DNA from: Pohlia nutans
Lineage: Eukaryota; Streptophyta; Bryopsida; Bryales; Mniaceae
NCBI GenBank assembly: GCA_022496805.1
Contig: CM040092.1
Location: 18,556,113 to 18,620,112, forward strand
Length of the DNA stretch: 64,000 nucleotides
Direction of reading: 5' to 3'
A model generated the notes under the pieces. It was not told where the DNA came from, did no database searches, and was given only the letters and a program-made list of their open reading frames with translations. The position numbers and the translations under genes were made by a program. Positions 34,601-48,725 of the stretch are shown one piece after another. The number at the start of each line of letters is the position of its first letter. The stretch's first letter is position 1.

Positions 34601-37600
34601 CCTGAGTTTCTATGCACATATTCAGATCGAGAACTGGAATGGTTGGCGGGGCCGCTGAAGGTGAATCGTTTGGAGAGGCCTATCTTTTATAAGTGGAGAG
34701 TGCTTAATCGCCTGCACGAGATAACTCCGGAGCTGCGAAATAGAATGATGTTGTCGATTTTAAAGGAGCTTCCTCAATTGGCCGCAGCTGACAGTAGTTT
34801 TCTTGAAGCATTGAAGCAGCTTGCATTTGTACCTACAGCTAGTGGTTCTTTGCAGACCCCCAAATCTCTATACGATCCTAGGAGTCCAGAACTTACTGCG
34901 CTGCTTGATAATCAAGATTGTTTTCCAGCAGGAGTTTTCCTGAGCGACGAAGCTCTACAAATGCTGCAAGGACTTGGCTTGAGGGTTGCAGTATCGCCCG
35001 AGACAATATTGCAAAGTGCTCGACAAGTTGAAGCTTTGTTATCCATTGATGCTGAGCGAGCACACAGGAAAGGGCAGGAACTCTTGTCCTATTTAGAGCT
35101 CAATGCTGTCAGATGGCTTCCGCATCGACCTTTGGACGATAAGTCACTAGGCCGCATGTTTCAGAAAGTTTCAACTATTTTCCAGTCCCCTGATTCAGCA
35201 TCTGATGAGTCGCTCAGTCGGTTCTGGCACGAGCTGGCAAATGTGAGTTGGTGTCCTGTTTTGATGGATCCTCCCCATCCCCTCTTGCCATGGCCTTCAG
35301 CGGGAAGTTCAGTTGCCCCTCCGAAGCATGTCGCTTTGAAGGATGATACGTGGCTAGTGTCTGCAAGCATGAGGATTTTGGACGGGGAATGCAGTAGGTC
35401 TTCTGTGTTGGCTTCTAAACTAGGCTGGTCAGCACGGCAAAGTGGGAGAAGGTTGGCTGCACAGCTGTTAGAACTTGGGAAGAATCATGTTGTCGTGCAG
35501 GATCTCGTGTTGAGCCAAGCCTTAGCGACAGTTGTCCCTAGGATCTACACTCTTTTGAATGAGATGCTAGGAAGCGATGAAGTGGAAATTGTGAAAGCGG
35601 TTTTGGAGGGAAGTCGCTGGGTGTGGGTGGGTGATGGGTTTGCTAACGTTCAAGAAGTAGCGTTTACCGGGCCCCTTCATCTGGAACCATTTCTTCGAAT
35701 TATCCCTGCGGACCTCGCTGCTTTTAAAGAGCTTTTGCTTGAGATGGGCGTAAGAGAGACACTGACTCCAAATGAATTTGCTCTTGTCCTCTCGAATATG
35801 GCCAAGGATAAACAGGGTGCATCTTTGCATCCACAGCAACTCAGTGCAGCAGTCTGGTTGGTACAGCATCTAGCTGATCTCCACTTTAACTTGCAAGAGG
35901 TGGTTGCTTTTGTTCCAGATGCAAATTCTGTTTTGGTTCCAGCTCCAGAGCTGGTGTACAACGACGCCCCTTGGCTGCACAACTCAGAAGGTTCAGTTGC
36001 TGGTAGCCTGACAGGGCCGACAAAGTCGGTAAGAGGCCCTAGATTCGTACATGCCAAAATCTCCACAGATGTTGCAGAAAGGTTGGGTGTGCGATCTTTA
36101 CGACGGATGCTGCTAGCAGAAAGTGCTGACTCCATGGACCTGGGACTTCACGATGCTGCTGAAGCTTTTGGTCAGCATGAGGCCTTAACGACCCGACTGA
36201 AGCACATTGTAGAAATGTATTCAGATGGACCAGGCATTCTCTGCGAGTTGGTGCAGAATGCTGATGATGCAGGGGCCAGAGAGGTGAATTTTTTGTTAGA
36301 TAGATCTGAGTTCGGAACATCCTCGGTATTATCTCCGAGCATGGCCAACTGGCAAGGCCCTGCTCTTTATTGCCAGAACGATTCTGTTTTCACTTCTCGG
36401 GACCTTTATGCAATTTCACGCATCGGGCAGGACAGCAAGCTCGAAAAACCATCCGCTATTGGCCGTTTTGGACTCGGATTCAATTCTGTATATCACTTTA
36501 CTGATATCCCTGGTTTCATTTCTGGTAGTAATTTGGTCATGTTTGACCCTCATGCTTGTAACCTTCCTGGTGTGACGCCCTCTCATCCTGGACTAAAAAT
36601 CAGTTTTGTGGGCCGAGGTCTGCTTGAGCAGTTTCCAGATCAACTGCGGCCCTATCTAATGTTCGGATGTGACTTGCAAAGGCCATATTCAGGTACCCTT
36701 TTCCGCTTCCCTTTGCGAACGGAGAAGACGGCAGCAAACAGTGAGATTAAGCAAGAAGCATATACTCCTGAGGATGTGATGGCCCTGTTTTGGTCCTTCA
36801 AAAGTAGTGCTGAAGAAGCTATCCTGTTCCTAAGAAATGTGGCCAGTGTTTCGGTGTATGTTCGTGACAGTCCGGATCAAGACATGGAGCTCCTCTACCA
36901 AGTCAAGCGCCCTGTTACAACAATGCAGAGTGCGGTCTATGAATTCGTGCGAGGCAGTCCTCAATATCCAACAGACAAGGAACAGTTTTACAGGAAGCTG
37001 TCCAAGACTCCTAGTGCTGAGCTCCCATGGCAATGTCAGACCATAGAAGTATCGCTGACGATGGGGGGTGTGCAGCAATCACAGAAGTGGCTGATCAGCA
37101 CTGCTATGGGTGGTGGGCGTGCTAGAGATCAAGCCATTGCCCCAGAGAATCGACCTCGTGGCTTCATTCCATGGACAGGAATAGCTGCTCCCTTGAATAT
37201 AAACCAGCCTAAGGATGCTGTCATCAAAGATGGGGATGGAAGTCAGGATATTCAACTGGCTGACAATACCGGCAGTTCTGAGACAAAAGGGCAGTTTGAA
37301 GGGCGTGCATTCTGCTTCCTCCCTTTACCAGTAAAAATCGGTCTCCCTGTTCATGTCAATGGATACTTTGAGCTTTCTAGTAATCGAAGAGATATATGGT
37401 ATGGTGATGATATGGCTGGGGGAGGAAAACTGCGAGCAAACTGGAATCGCTGCTTATTAGAAGATGTTGCAGCTCCTGCTTACGCCCGACTGCTAGTTGA
37501 GGCTACCCGTGAATTGGGACCCACAGCGAAGTTCCACTCCTTGTGGCCCACTGGGTCTGTTAATGAGCCTTGGTTTTCTTTGCTGAAACAAGTGTACAAG

Positions 37601-40600
37601 TCGGTGGTTGAATTAGACCTTCCCGTGGTTTATACGAAGGCAGCCCAAGGAAAGTGGGTGTCTCCGAAACGAGCAGTGTTTCCTGATAACAGCTTTTCTG
37701 AAGCACGTGAATTAGGCGATTCTTTAGCTCTTGCAGGACTTCCTATTATAAGCGCCCCCGATTTTGTGATTGCCAAGTTTCGGGAGGTTTGTCCGTATTT
37801 GAGACATCTAACTCCTCCTATGTTGCGTAGATCCATTGCTGGCACGAGACGCGCTCTGGAAGGTCCAGAGGCAAATGTGTTGGCTTTAAAGTACTGCTTA
37901 TCTGATATTGATATTGAAGAGGCTGATGCTGGTGAAAAGCTGCAGGGTCTATCTCTGGTTCCCCTTTGTAACGGCTCTTTAGCAACAATCGCAATTGCTG
38001 GAGCAGGTGAACGGATTATAGTCGCCACAAATGAAGAGGCTCAACTCCTGAAAAGTGCTGTTCCTTACACGCTTGTCGATTGTGGAATAGATAATGATGT
38101 TTTTGAGATGCTACGCAAGATTGCACAGCGCGGGGGTACAAATTTGACCACACTGACGGGACGAGTACTTGAGGAGCTGCTACCCCGATTAGTCCCAGCA
38201 GAATGGAGAAGCAAGGGTGTTGTGACATGGGCGCCTGGTGATGAAGTTTATCCCAGTCTGGAGTGGATGCAGTTACTATGGAAATTCTTAAATTCTTCGT
38301 GTGATGACTTGTCCGTTTTTACAGAATGGCCATTGTTACCCACCTCGGACGGCCATCTGATCAGGCTGGTAAAGAACTCACGAGTAATAAGAGATGAGGG
38401 ATGGAGTGAGAATATGGTAGGCGCTCTGCAGAAGGCTGGTTGTGCTGTATTGAGGTCTGATTTACAAGTTCAGCATCCAGCTTTGAGGGAATACGTGCAT
38501 GATGCATCAGCTTTTGGTATTTTGGATTCATTGCGAGCAGCAGGAGGTGGAAATCTGCAATCCTTAGCTCACGCATTGCGCAAGGCGTCAGATGGGGAGC
38601 TTCGGGAGCTTCGCAGCTTCTTGTGTCAGTCAAAGTGGTTTGCATCTGGCAAACTGAATGCATCTCATACTGAAGTTCTGCGAAGCTTACCAGTATTTGA
38701 GTCGTACTCAAGTAGTGGGCGTAGGTTTACAGACTTACCGCAAGGCAAAAGATTCTTCGCACCAGATGGTGTTAGTGAGGAGCTCTTAGGGGAGAGTTTT
38801 ATTCGGGCAGAGTCCCAGAAGGAAGAGGAGGTTTTGGCAGGATATCTTGGTGTGACTAAGTTGACCAGAGCAGTTTTCTATCGTGACCACCTCTTTAGCA
38901 ATATGGCTCAGATTCCGGTGGCTGCTACTGCTCGAGCCATGTTGGCTGTCATTCAGGACTACTCAAAATTTGTTGAAGAAGACCCAGCTCTTGTAAGCAT
39001 AATGTCTGGTTTGCCTTTTGTCCTCACAGCACAAGGGACCCTTGATGCTCCTGAAAGGTATGTAAACCACTTTGCTGTTTGCTTTTTTGTGATTACTGCT
39101 GTATCTTGTTGACAATTGTATGGGCATTGAAGAAGAGGAGCTGCAAAAGTGAGCTAAGCCATGTTTTCAATTCATGCGCTGTTTGCTGTCAACGGCTGTT
39201 AGCGTCTATCGCTACATTCATATCTTAGATTTTTGAATTTGAGTTTTTTTCGTTGTACTATGGATCCATCTTGGTTGATTTTTTATGCTATAGTACCTCA
39301 CCTTCTACGGGTTTCTGCTTCATGCCTCTATGCCGTTAAAATAGTGTAATGTTTTGTTCCAGACGGGTTTTTATGGATATAGACTGACTCGATATTGTTT
39401 GGCCTCAGATTGTATGATCCTCGTGTTCCTGAGCTTCAGACTCTACTCAACAAGGATGTTTTCTTCCCTTCAGGCAATTTTGCTGCTGATGCTGTTCTAG
39501 ACATATTGGTGGAATTGGGGTTAAAGAAATCGTTAGGCCATAGTGGTCTGTTAGACAGTGCACGCTCTGTGGCTATGATCAGTGACCAGAATCAGTCTGA
39601 AGCTGTACATAGAGCGAAAGCCCTGCTTGCACACCTAGACGATCTTCAGATTGCACTTGAGTCTCGCGGCGATTCATCTGTGGATCGTTTGCCTGAAAAT
39701 GGAGCTGTGGATGCTGTATCGAATGTTAATGTAAAAGATGATGGAATCCATTCAGAATTCTGGTTGCAGCTGGCCAATATGAGTTGGTGCCCTGTCCTCA
39801 CCAGTTCACCTAACGACAGGGTTCCGTGGCAGCGGGTCATCAGTCCTATTGCTGCTCCGAAGCTTGTGCGCCCAAAATCACAAATGTGGCTTGTTTCTGC
39901 AACCATGTTCATCCTGGATGGGGAATTTCGATCTGCCACCCTTGCAGCAAAACTTGGTTGGGAAGAGCATCCTAATGCTACCGTTTTGGCAGCTCAATTA
40001 GTTGCGTTGTCGAAACAGCATGCTAAATGGCAGGCCAATCTGGTAAATGAAGCTGAGACACTTGAGGAGATAAATGCGACCTTGAATAAGGAAATACCTC
40101 CTATTTATAAGATGCTGCAAGATAAAGTTGTTACCGAAGACTTGGCACACATTCGACAAGTTCTTGCAGGAAATCCATGGGTGTGGGTTGGAGAAGGCTT
40201 TGTATTTCCAAAGCAACTTGCTTTCGATTCACCCGCCCATTTTCATCCATACCTTCACATAGTTCCCAGTGAAATTGTGGGGTTCCGGACGTTACTTACT
40301 ACCTTTGGTGTACGTGACATGTTCCAAGCTGTTGACTATGTACGTGTACTGCACCGAATTTATCAAGACATGAATGGAGGAGTGCTGGCACAAGAGCAAC
40401 TTACGTTTTGCTTGAGAGTACTTGAAGCCCTTTCAGAAGTACTCCCCTTAAATGGAGAGATCCACGCAATTTTGGGCTCAGTTGTGATGCCTGATGACTC
40501 GGGGATCTTGGCCTTGGCAAAGGATTTGATTTACAATGATGCTCCGTGGTTAGCTAAAAGTGCTTCTGGAATGATAGGGATGCGCCGATTTGTTCATCCA

Positions 40601-43600
40601 GACATTGACAATGAGCTGGCAGAGCGGTTAGGTGCCAAATCTCTTCGTTACCTCTCCTTAGTGGACCAGGAAATGACAAGCACTTTGCCTTGTCCAAACA
40701 CTTCCACTATTTCAGACCGCCTTTCAAAGGAGAATAGAAACCTTTTGATGTTTGATCTTCTAGAAATTGCTGACTGTTGCAAAGCGCGGAAGGTACACTT
40801 CTTGTATGATAAACGAGAGCACCCACGACAATCTATTCTCCAGCCCAATTTAGGTTGCTATTCCTTAACTTTTATCCTGTTTGCGTTAGATCATACCTCT
40901 TTTCTGCCCCTCAAATTGTAGCTGGTGTTAAGGGGCATGCTGCAAATGTTCAAGAGGCAACGTATTGTGTTTGCAGAAGCAGATAATTGGACTAAGAGAT
41001 AAGGTTTTTTGGAAGACGGTTGATACTCACTAGTTTTTTGCAATCATTTCTTACACAATGATTATCCATTCTACAGGCTCATTTCAAGGTCCAGCCTTAA
41101 CCATAGCGTTCGAAGGAGCAGTTCTTAGCACAGAAGAAGTGTGCTCTCTGCAAACAAGCCTGCCAACTAAGCTACGGGGACAGTTTTGTCAGTATGGTAC
41201 TGGCCTTTTGGGTGCTTACCACATTACTGAGCTTCTGCTCATTGTTTCAAGTGGTTGTTTGTACCTCTTTGATCCGCCAGGGCAAGTCCTTGCAGCATCA
41301 CCGAGTGATGGACAAGCTAGTGCTTCTGGTGGAATGCCCGTAGGAAAAGCTTTTGCTTTGAAAGGTAACGTTGCTCTTGATTACGCGTAACTCTGTTCTT
41401 TACATTGTCATGTTTTCACCCATGGGTAGGGTTTTAAAGTTGGTTATTCCTATATCTATGTTAAGATTGGGACTCTAAGCAACAAAATGAGCCTTTTTCG
41501 GTGGTGATGGATGTTTCAGTGACAGACTTAGAAATCTTAGAAATAATGTGTTTTCTTTGTCATGGTGAATCATTCAGAGAGTGAGTAATGCTGTGATAGG
41601 TATAGAATTTCACACAGTTGTTTTATCCCCGTGTCATTGTTTTTCTGTTTTTCAACCAGGTACGGACCTAGCTCTACGATTCTCAGACCAGTTTCGTCCC
41701 TTGCAAGTTTCGTCATCGTTATCCTGGGGAAGGTCTGATTCAACAATATTGAGACTTCCATTACGTTCGGCAGAGCAGGCGGCTGAATCGAAATTCAAGG
41801 ACGCTGAGGAGTGCAGGGATGCTGATATTGGAAATATTCTTGACAATTTCAAAAGTCGTGCCTCAAGTGCGTTGCTCTTCTTAAAAACAGTTGAAGATGT
41901 AAGTTCCGTGAATACTCTGTAACTGGACGTTGTGCTGAAGATGATCCTAATGTTGGAGCGCGCATATCTGCTCACTTATGCTTCATTTTGGGGTCTTGGA
42001 CTCAGTGTTAAGTAGTTGAATGAAGTTTGGAAGCGAGAGTAATTTTAATTCTTTCCCTTGCAACCAGTTCGTTAGATTTGATCTCAAGTTCCTGTGATAC
42101 CATTCCCAGGTTTCGGTCACTGTTTGGGAGGAGGGAGAGGCTGCGCCTCATGGGCTGTTTGCGGTACGTGTGGACCCAGCAAGAGCATTGCTGCGAAATC
42201 CCTTTCAAGAAAAGAAATGGCGTAATTTTAAATATCAGCTGTCCAGTATATTTGGTGGGTCTAGCTCAGCATCCAAGGTGCACACCATCGATATCCTCCT
42301 CACAGAAGAAGGAACTCAACTAGTCGATAAATGGCTGGTTGTCCAGAGCCTGGGCTCCGGCCGTACTCGTGATATGGCACTGGACAGGTATTTCTCAAAA
42401 GCTAATCACACTTTTTTTTTGCAGTCGACGTGTCGCCTTAATTTGTTCTGCTCCCTGAAGTGTTTGCTAATCATTAATTTTGGGATCATCAATGCCAAGT
42501 TAAATTGGTAATTTGTACATCGTTCACATGAATAAAAACAGCTGAGTATCCTTTGGAACCTTTTGTGCACTCAGTGGATCGTGGTACTAAATGAATTCGA
42601 TAAATTATCTGCAGGAAGTATCTTTCGTACGATCTTACACCAATTGCAGGCGTAGCAGCCCACATGTCACGAAATGGGTCAATCCCGGATGTGGATGCAG
42701 ATAGTTGCGTATTGGCACCTCTGCCAGTTCCTGTGCACACTGGGCTGCCAGTGACCATTATGGGTAATTTTATGATACGTCATGGTGTCACTCGTCATTT
42801 GTTCAAGAGTTTTACTGCTCCAGACTTGTCAACAGACGGATCATCATCTGGATCAAGAGCCTCAGCTGAAAGTGTGGCTGCTGCTTGGAACAAAGAGCTT
42901 TTGGCATGTGTGCGAGATTCATATATCGAGCTGCTTCAAGAGCTGCAACGGCTAAGGCTGGATCCTTCCACGTCACGGGCGGATCCTCCCATCGGTCGAG
43001 GTCTCGATGGCACATACGGAGTCCTCGCTGAGCGAGCTTACACGTTTTGGCCTAGATCAAGAGCATTAACGTCGATGAGCTCTGATCACCCTGGTGCAGC
43101 AGAGGGACAATGTTTGGCCGAATGGCTAATCAAACCTATCTATGCACGGTTGGTCGAGCTGCCTATGTGGCAGCTGCATGGAGGTGCTATGGCCAAGGCC
43201 ACAGACGGAATGTTTTTGTTGCCCCCTGGAGCAGAGCGGCAGGGCATGGCTCCTCCTGCAACTGTCTGTGATTTTTTGAAAGCTCATTACCGTGTGTTTG
43301 CGGTGCCCTATGAACTGAGCAAAGAGATGGACGCTGCTGGAGTGAGTGCAAAGGAGTTAACCCCTAAAATGCTGCGGAGTTTACTTAAGATACCATCGGT
43401 TGCTGCTGCTGTCTCTTCTGTTGTAACTCAAGTGGACCTACTGGAATTTTGTTGCACTGATCTTCACACAGAAGAACAAACCACGTCATCATCTCTTGAG
43501 ACAGGACAGCCTGGAAATTCAGGCATGGGTCTCAACGCCACAGAGATGCAGATCCCCAGATCCTCATCAAGACAACCTACTGGACTTCAACAGATTATAA

Positions 43601-46600
43601 GCAATGCCAGGTTGAGGTCTCCTGAGGTCCGGCGTTCAGAGCATCAAGAACCTCGGCCATCGTCTGTGGCGCCAGATGGGCGGGACCCATTGGAATGGAT
43701 TTCTGGTATTGGAAGGGCTCTTGCCGATTATGGTGCTGGTGTAATTGATGATATTAGTAGAGACCATCAAACTGGTTCAAGATCAGATGAGAGTTCCACC
43801 TTAGACAGATCGGCAGTGCTCGATCTGAAAGGCTTGATGTGTCCAACTGCAACGAATCAAATGTCCAAGCTGGGTACCACTGAGCTTTGGGTGGGAAGCA
43901 AGGAACAGCAAGATCTCCTCCCTGGCTTGGCATCAAGATTCGTGCATGCTCTGTGTGTTGAACGTACCGTTCTTGCAGACCTCTTTCATGATCGCGTCTT
44001 TCAGAATCTCCTGAAGCTGCATCCATTTACAGCTCAGGTTTTAGCAGCTAATCTTGGTGCTGTTCTTCCAAAGCACTGGATTCCACGAGGGGCTGTGGCA
44101 GCTGCAGCTCCCTGGGTAGGGTGGACAATGAGCCCTTTGACAGGTCCCACTGCAGAATGGTTGCGAATGCTTTGGAAGAACATAAATGTTGCTTCAAGCG
44201 AGGAGCTCGCTCTCTTCTCACAGTGGCCTTTGATTCCTGCCGTTGCATCTACTCCTGTGCTAGTACGTGTCGGCCAACGTCAAGTTGTCTTTGTGCCCCC
44301 AGTGCCACAACTGAGGCTCCCAACTCCTGATGAGGAAGATGCTACCGTAGAGGTTGATGTGGATGATAACAAAAGGGGCTATTTGGAACTTGAAAGGCAC
44401 TACCCTTGGCTGTTGCCATTACTGCGCAATTGTGGGGTTCCTGTCTTCGATCGGCGATTTTTGGATTGTAGTATTATAGATGCGTGCAAGCCTCCTCCCG
44501 AAAAGTCTCTTCCCCAGGTTGTGGTGGCGATTTTCTTGGCACTACAGAAAGCCGGGTGCCTATCTCCCACGGACCTGGCTTTTACACCTGCAGATTGTGA
44601 TGCGCTTTTCAGTCTGTTCGCTTCATCCACGTCTGCAGGATCTGCAGCTTTCGCTTATGACTCGGAGGAGCTTAACATGCTGAGATTGCTTCCTATATAC
44701 AAGACTCGCACAGGCACCTATGTAACCTTGGACCAACAAGTGCATTGTATAGTACCCCCTAGTATGTTTCTTCAACCAGATGATGATCTTTGTCTAGAAT
44801 ATCGTGGCCCATCAGAAGGTGGAACGCTTTATCAGGCTCTGGGCATTCCAGAACTTGCTGATCACGAAGTGATGGCCAGGTTTGCATTGCCTGGGTTTGA
44901 ATCTCAACCTGAACGTGAACAGGAGCGAATATTGGGATATCTTTTGAATAACTGGTCCTTTCAGAAGCAGCAGGCGAATGTGGTTGCTGTACTGAGTGAT
45001 ACTAAGTTTGTGAAAAATTCGGCCGGAGACCCAGTCCTATACCGCCCTTCAGATCTGATGGACCCAGACAGTATTTTGCTAAAACGGATATTTGCTGATG
45101 AATCTAGCAAGTTTCCAGGAGGGCAGTTTGCCACTGCGAGATGGTTGGCAATCTTGCGGGTCGCAGGCTTACGTTCGGTTATAGACCCTCCGTTGTTATT
45201 GGATTGTGCAAAGAAAGTAGAGGAGCTTGGGAAGGAATCCTTGCAAGACTCAGAGCTATTGGATGATTTTGATTCTGAATCTGCAAGCAATAATGGCGTG
45301 CCAAGTGAGCTCTGGACCACTGCAGGCATGCTCATCGAAGCAATGTTGAACAACTTTGCATCCATATATGGGACTAACTTTTGTGAAGCATTGGGGCGCA
45401 TTGCCTTTGTGCCTGCGGAAAGGGGCATACCGAGCGTTGGTGGGTCCAGTGGCGGCAGGAAGGTGCTGGCGGCTTACAATGAAGCAGTTCTTCTGAACGA
45501 CTGGCCTCTGGCTTGGACATGTGCACCAATTCTCGCCAGGTCCACTGTAGTCCCCCCTGAGTTTTCTTGGGCGGCATTCCGCCTACGACACCCTCCCCCC
45601 TTCTCTACTGTGGTCAAACATCTCAAGGTACGCCTTGAATGACTTGCTAACAATCTTTCGTTTTTGCTTTCAGCTCGGAGCAGATTTGTCGATCGTGAAA
45701 GTTTAGAATAGAAAAAAAAACACTAAGGTAGGCTTAATGGGCAGAGGATAAATAGTTCAGTGACTTTCTTTGTAAAAATACCAAGATCATAAGTTCATTC
45801 CCATGATCGTGACTAAATGTTACGTTTATTGAGCAGATGCTTGGTCGCAATGGAGGTGAAGATATCCTGGCAAGATGGCCAAACGGGACAGGCATGAGAT
45901 CTGTACAGGATGTTTTTGGTGACGTGCTCAAGTATCTCACAACCGGTTTTGATGGGCTTTCAGCTTCGGGTACGAATTCATTGTCCAAATATTCTATTAA
46001 TTTGGACTTTAGCCTTCTACTTTGCTTCAACTAATAGGACAGGTTGCTATGGTGCCAATATCTTCCATTTTTCGTTTGAGGTTCATTTAAAATTATTCTT
46101 GGTATCTGAACAACTTGTTATATGTTTTCTGGCAGACAAAGATGCTTTAAAGGCATTGCAATTTATACCAGTCGCAAACGGCACACGTTTGGCAGCAGCT
46201 GGTTCGTTGTTTGCACGCTTAGGCATGGATCTGGCCCCGTTTGTATTTGAGCTTCCAAGTGCCTACTTGGCTTATGTGGACGTATTGACGTCATTGGGAA
46301 TGAAAGACTCACCGACTTTTGAAAGTATGCGAGGGCTTCTTCTCCAGCTGCAGCGTACTTGTGGATATCAACGACTCAACCCCAATGAGCTCCAAGCTGT
46401 ACTTCGTATTCTGTCCTTCATTTGTGACAAGAATAATAGGGTGAAGTCAATGACGAGCCATGTCTTGCCTGATCCTGCCGTTAATGCCGTGGTGCCCGAT
46501 GACAGTGGCCGACTCCTGCAAGCAAAGGCTTGTGTTTACGCGGATTCGGCTGGTGCAAGTCTGGTTGGAGAGATAGACTCATCTCGTGTGAGATTCGTGC

Positions 46601-48725
46601 ATCCACATGTTACGGAACAACTTTGTGTGGAGCTAGGTGTTCGAAAGCTCTCGGAGGTCATCGTTGAGGTAATTATTCCCTGTGTCATTCCCAGCTTCAG
46701 TATTAATGATGATAGATGAGAATGTGACGTCAAATTTTAGCCTTTGACCTAGACATATGTTTGGCAAAAAGGGAAACATGTTTCAAAGATGAGTTTTACT
46801 CTGCATGTACCTGCTCTCTATGGTTTTACAATTAACTATTTTAGTCATCACGTCTGAGTCAAGGAATGTGCGGTTGCCATAGGAACTGGACGAGAACAGG
46901 TCTCTTGAGATGCTGGATAACATTGGTGATTTCACACGATCTTCAATTGCGGAAAGGTTGCGAAGCTCTCCTTTTGCAGAAGCGATGTGGGCTGTTGTAC
47001 AAGAAGCTAGCGATGGTATACCAGCTCTCAAATTAGCAATGAGCAAGGAGAAGCTGGTCAAAACTCTGGGGTTTGCAGCTGACGGACTCTTGTTTGTTAG
47101 ACGTCTTTACACACGCTTTCTTATGCTGCCAGCTCGAGCAGATGTCACACGACGGCATAAAAAACCGGCTACTACTGTTTCCGTTATGGATGACGAGGAC
47201 ATGGGCCACAGAGTTTTCGAGTATGTTGACAAAGAAAAGAGTCGGATTTTGATTGCAGTGCCATCCCAAGGTGTCGCCTTGCCGGATCTGCTAGCAGTTG
47301 TTTTGAGTCGTCTTATAGGAAGCCCAGTCAGCCTTCCAGTTGGTGCGTTATTCACAGCGCCAGAAGGTTCAGATTTAAGTGCACTACACGTTCTCAGACT
47401 CGGCTTGACTGCAAACAACAGCGCAGCCAAGAACTCAATGGCAAATAGTGGAGTGTTAGGAATGGAATTGGTTGGGGCCGATGCTGCAGTCGTACAGTGC
47501 CATCCATTGAGGCCTTTTCATGCTGGGGAGATTGTCGCATGGCGGCCGGATGAACAAGGAGGGCTGCGATATGGTCGTGTACTCTATGATGTCCGTGCCT
47601 CGGCTGGCCAGGCTATGTATCGACTTGAAGTGGAAACTGGATCCAATGAGATACGGCTTCTATTGTCATCTCAAGTGCTCTCATTCAAAGGTATGGCTAT
47701 GGCAGCGGCAAGCACCGTTTCCGAGGACAACGCCCAAGAAGCCTTCAGTAGCATTCAGGAACCTGTTGATAGAGACGCCTCACGTTCTGAAGCCACCACC
47801 GCTGATGTTTCACAAGCACAGGTGTGTTTCACTTCATCCCTATTGGGACACCACACTTTGATCCATGAATTGAATGGTCTTTGAGATCATTGTAGATTAA
47901 ACTAAATTGATTTACCTGGGCATGAAGCAGGAACCGTCACGAGGACAAGCTGCAGGAAATGTTTCAGCTGCGGAGGTGGTGCGAGCAGTGACGGATATGT
48001 TGGCTGCTGCTGGCTTGCCGATGGGTGCAGATCAAACTTCTTTGCTGGAGCACTCCCTGACATTGCAAGAGCAGTTAACAGCAGTTGACACAGCTCTCAT
48101 TGAAGAGCAGGTCTGTCTTCCACTACTTTTACCATGTTCCTTTTCCATGGACCTCTGAAATGTCTTACTCCCTCTGTCCGGAAATAATTGTCCTAGTTTT
48201 TGGCATTTTGTTTTTGCAATATCTGTCCTATGTTTTGTACTTCAAATGTGAGCCCCGTCCATTTCAAATGGGGCGGAGAATGAGAGTGACACAAAAATTA
48301 CATACTACTATCAAAGATAGGCCATTGTTTTGTTAAGTTAAAACACGCCAAAAACTAGGACAGTTATTTCCGGACAGAGGGAGTATCTTGCATTTTGATT
48401 GATACGATTGCTAGCAGATGTAACAGGCTTTTAGTCATATGTTAATTTTCTTACGTTTGCTTCTTATGTCAATCCTCAAAATGGATCGCCATTCATGTTA
48501 TACTGACTCGTCTTTTTGGGGAAACAGAGAAGGGCAGAGACAGCAGTGAAGGAAGCTGAGGCTGCTCGTGCAGCATGGACATGTCGTGTGTGTTTGACAA
48601 ACGAGGTGGACACTATTGTGGTCCCTTGTGGGCATGTGTTGTGTCAAGACTGCTCCACCGCAGTCTCCCGCTGCCCATTTTGTCGTCGCGCTGTCACAAA
48701 ATCTCAGCGATTATACCGCCCGTGA
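31693..48725 (+). CDS. Sacsin-like giant protein with three sacsin repeats and C-terminal RING finger
   Basis: Plant relative of vertebrate SACS, like Arabidopsis AT5G23110; sacsin repeats contain an Hsp90-type ATPase fold and the family is tied to protein quality control, though the plant role is little known. Thirteen coding exons: 31693-32030, 32214-32955, 33089-39057, 39409-40853, 41077-41364, 41660-41898, 42110-42387, 42615-45627, 45837-45969, 46136-46668, 46883-47821, 47931-48110, 48528-48725. They sum to 14,295 bp, exactly 4,765 codons (4,764 aa; I recall about 4,700 for Arabidopsis). Repeat 1 has ELIQNADDAGA at residues 38-48 then GRFGVGFNSVYH (made across the first intron); repeat 2 has ELVQNADDAGA near 1410 then GRFGLGFNSVYH. 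Repeat 3 near 2790 is degenerate (DLLEIADCCKA), lacking the Asn-Asp ATP-binding residues. CFLPLPVKTGLPVHVNGYFE follows repeats 1 and 2. RING at 4718-4751: C-x2-C-x11-C-x-H-x2-C-x2-C-x6-C-x2-C. Start is the ATG giving EDFGQKVDLTQRIREVL, the expected N-terminus. Confidence 0.96.
48168..48383. mobile_element. Stowaway MITE (Tc1/mariner) in the last intron of the sacsin-like gene
   Basis: Starts CTCCCTCTGTCCGGAAATAA and ends with its inverse: a ~37-bp inverted repeat with one mismatch. TA at 48166-48167 and 48384-48385. 216 bp. The CTCCCTC(C/T)GTCC end is the classic plant Stowaway signature. It lies in the intron between exons 12 and 13. Confidence 0.92.

Noticed and set aside
43357..43368. TTAACCCCTAAA inside a sacsin exon, matching the TTAA element end
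   Set aside because: It lies in conserved coding sequence (ELTPKML) with no matching opposite end; chance match.
32064..45577. Many minus-strand frames of 60-155 codons opposite the sacsin exons
   Set aside because: Antisense shadows of a long conserved coding region, with no splice or family support of their own.
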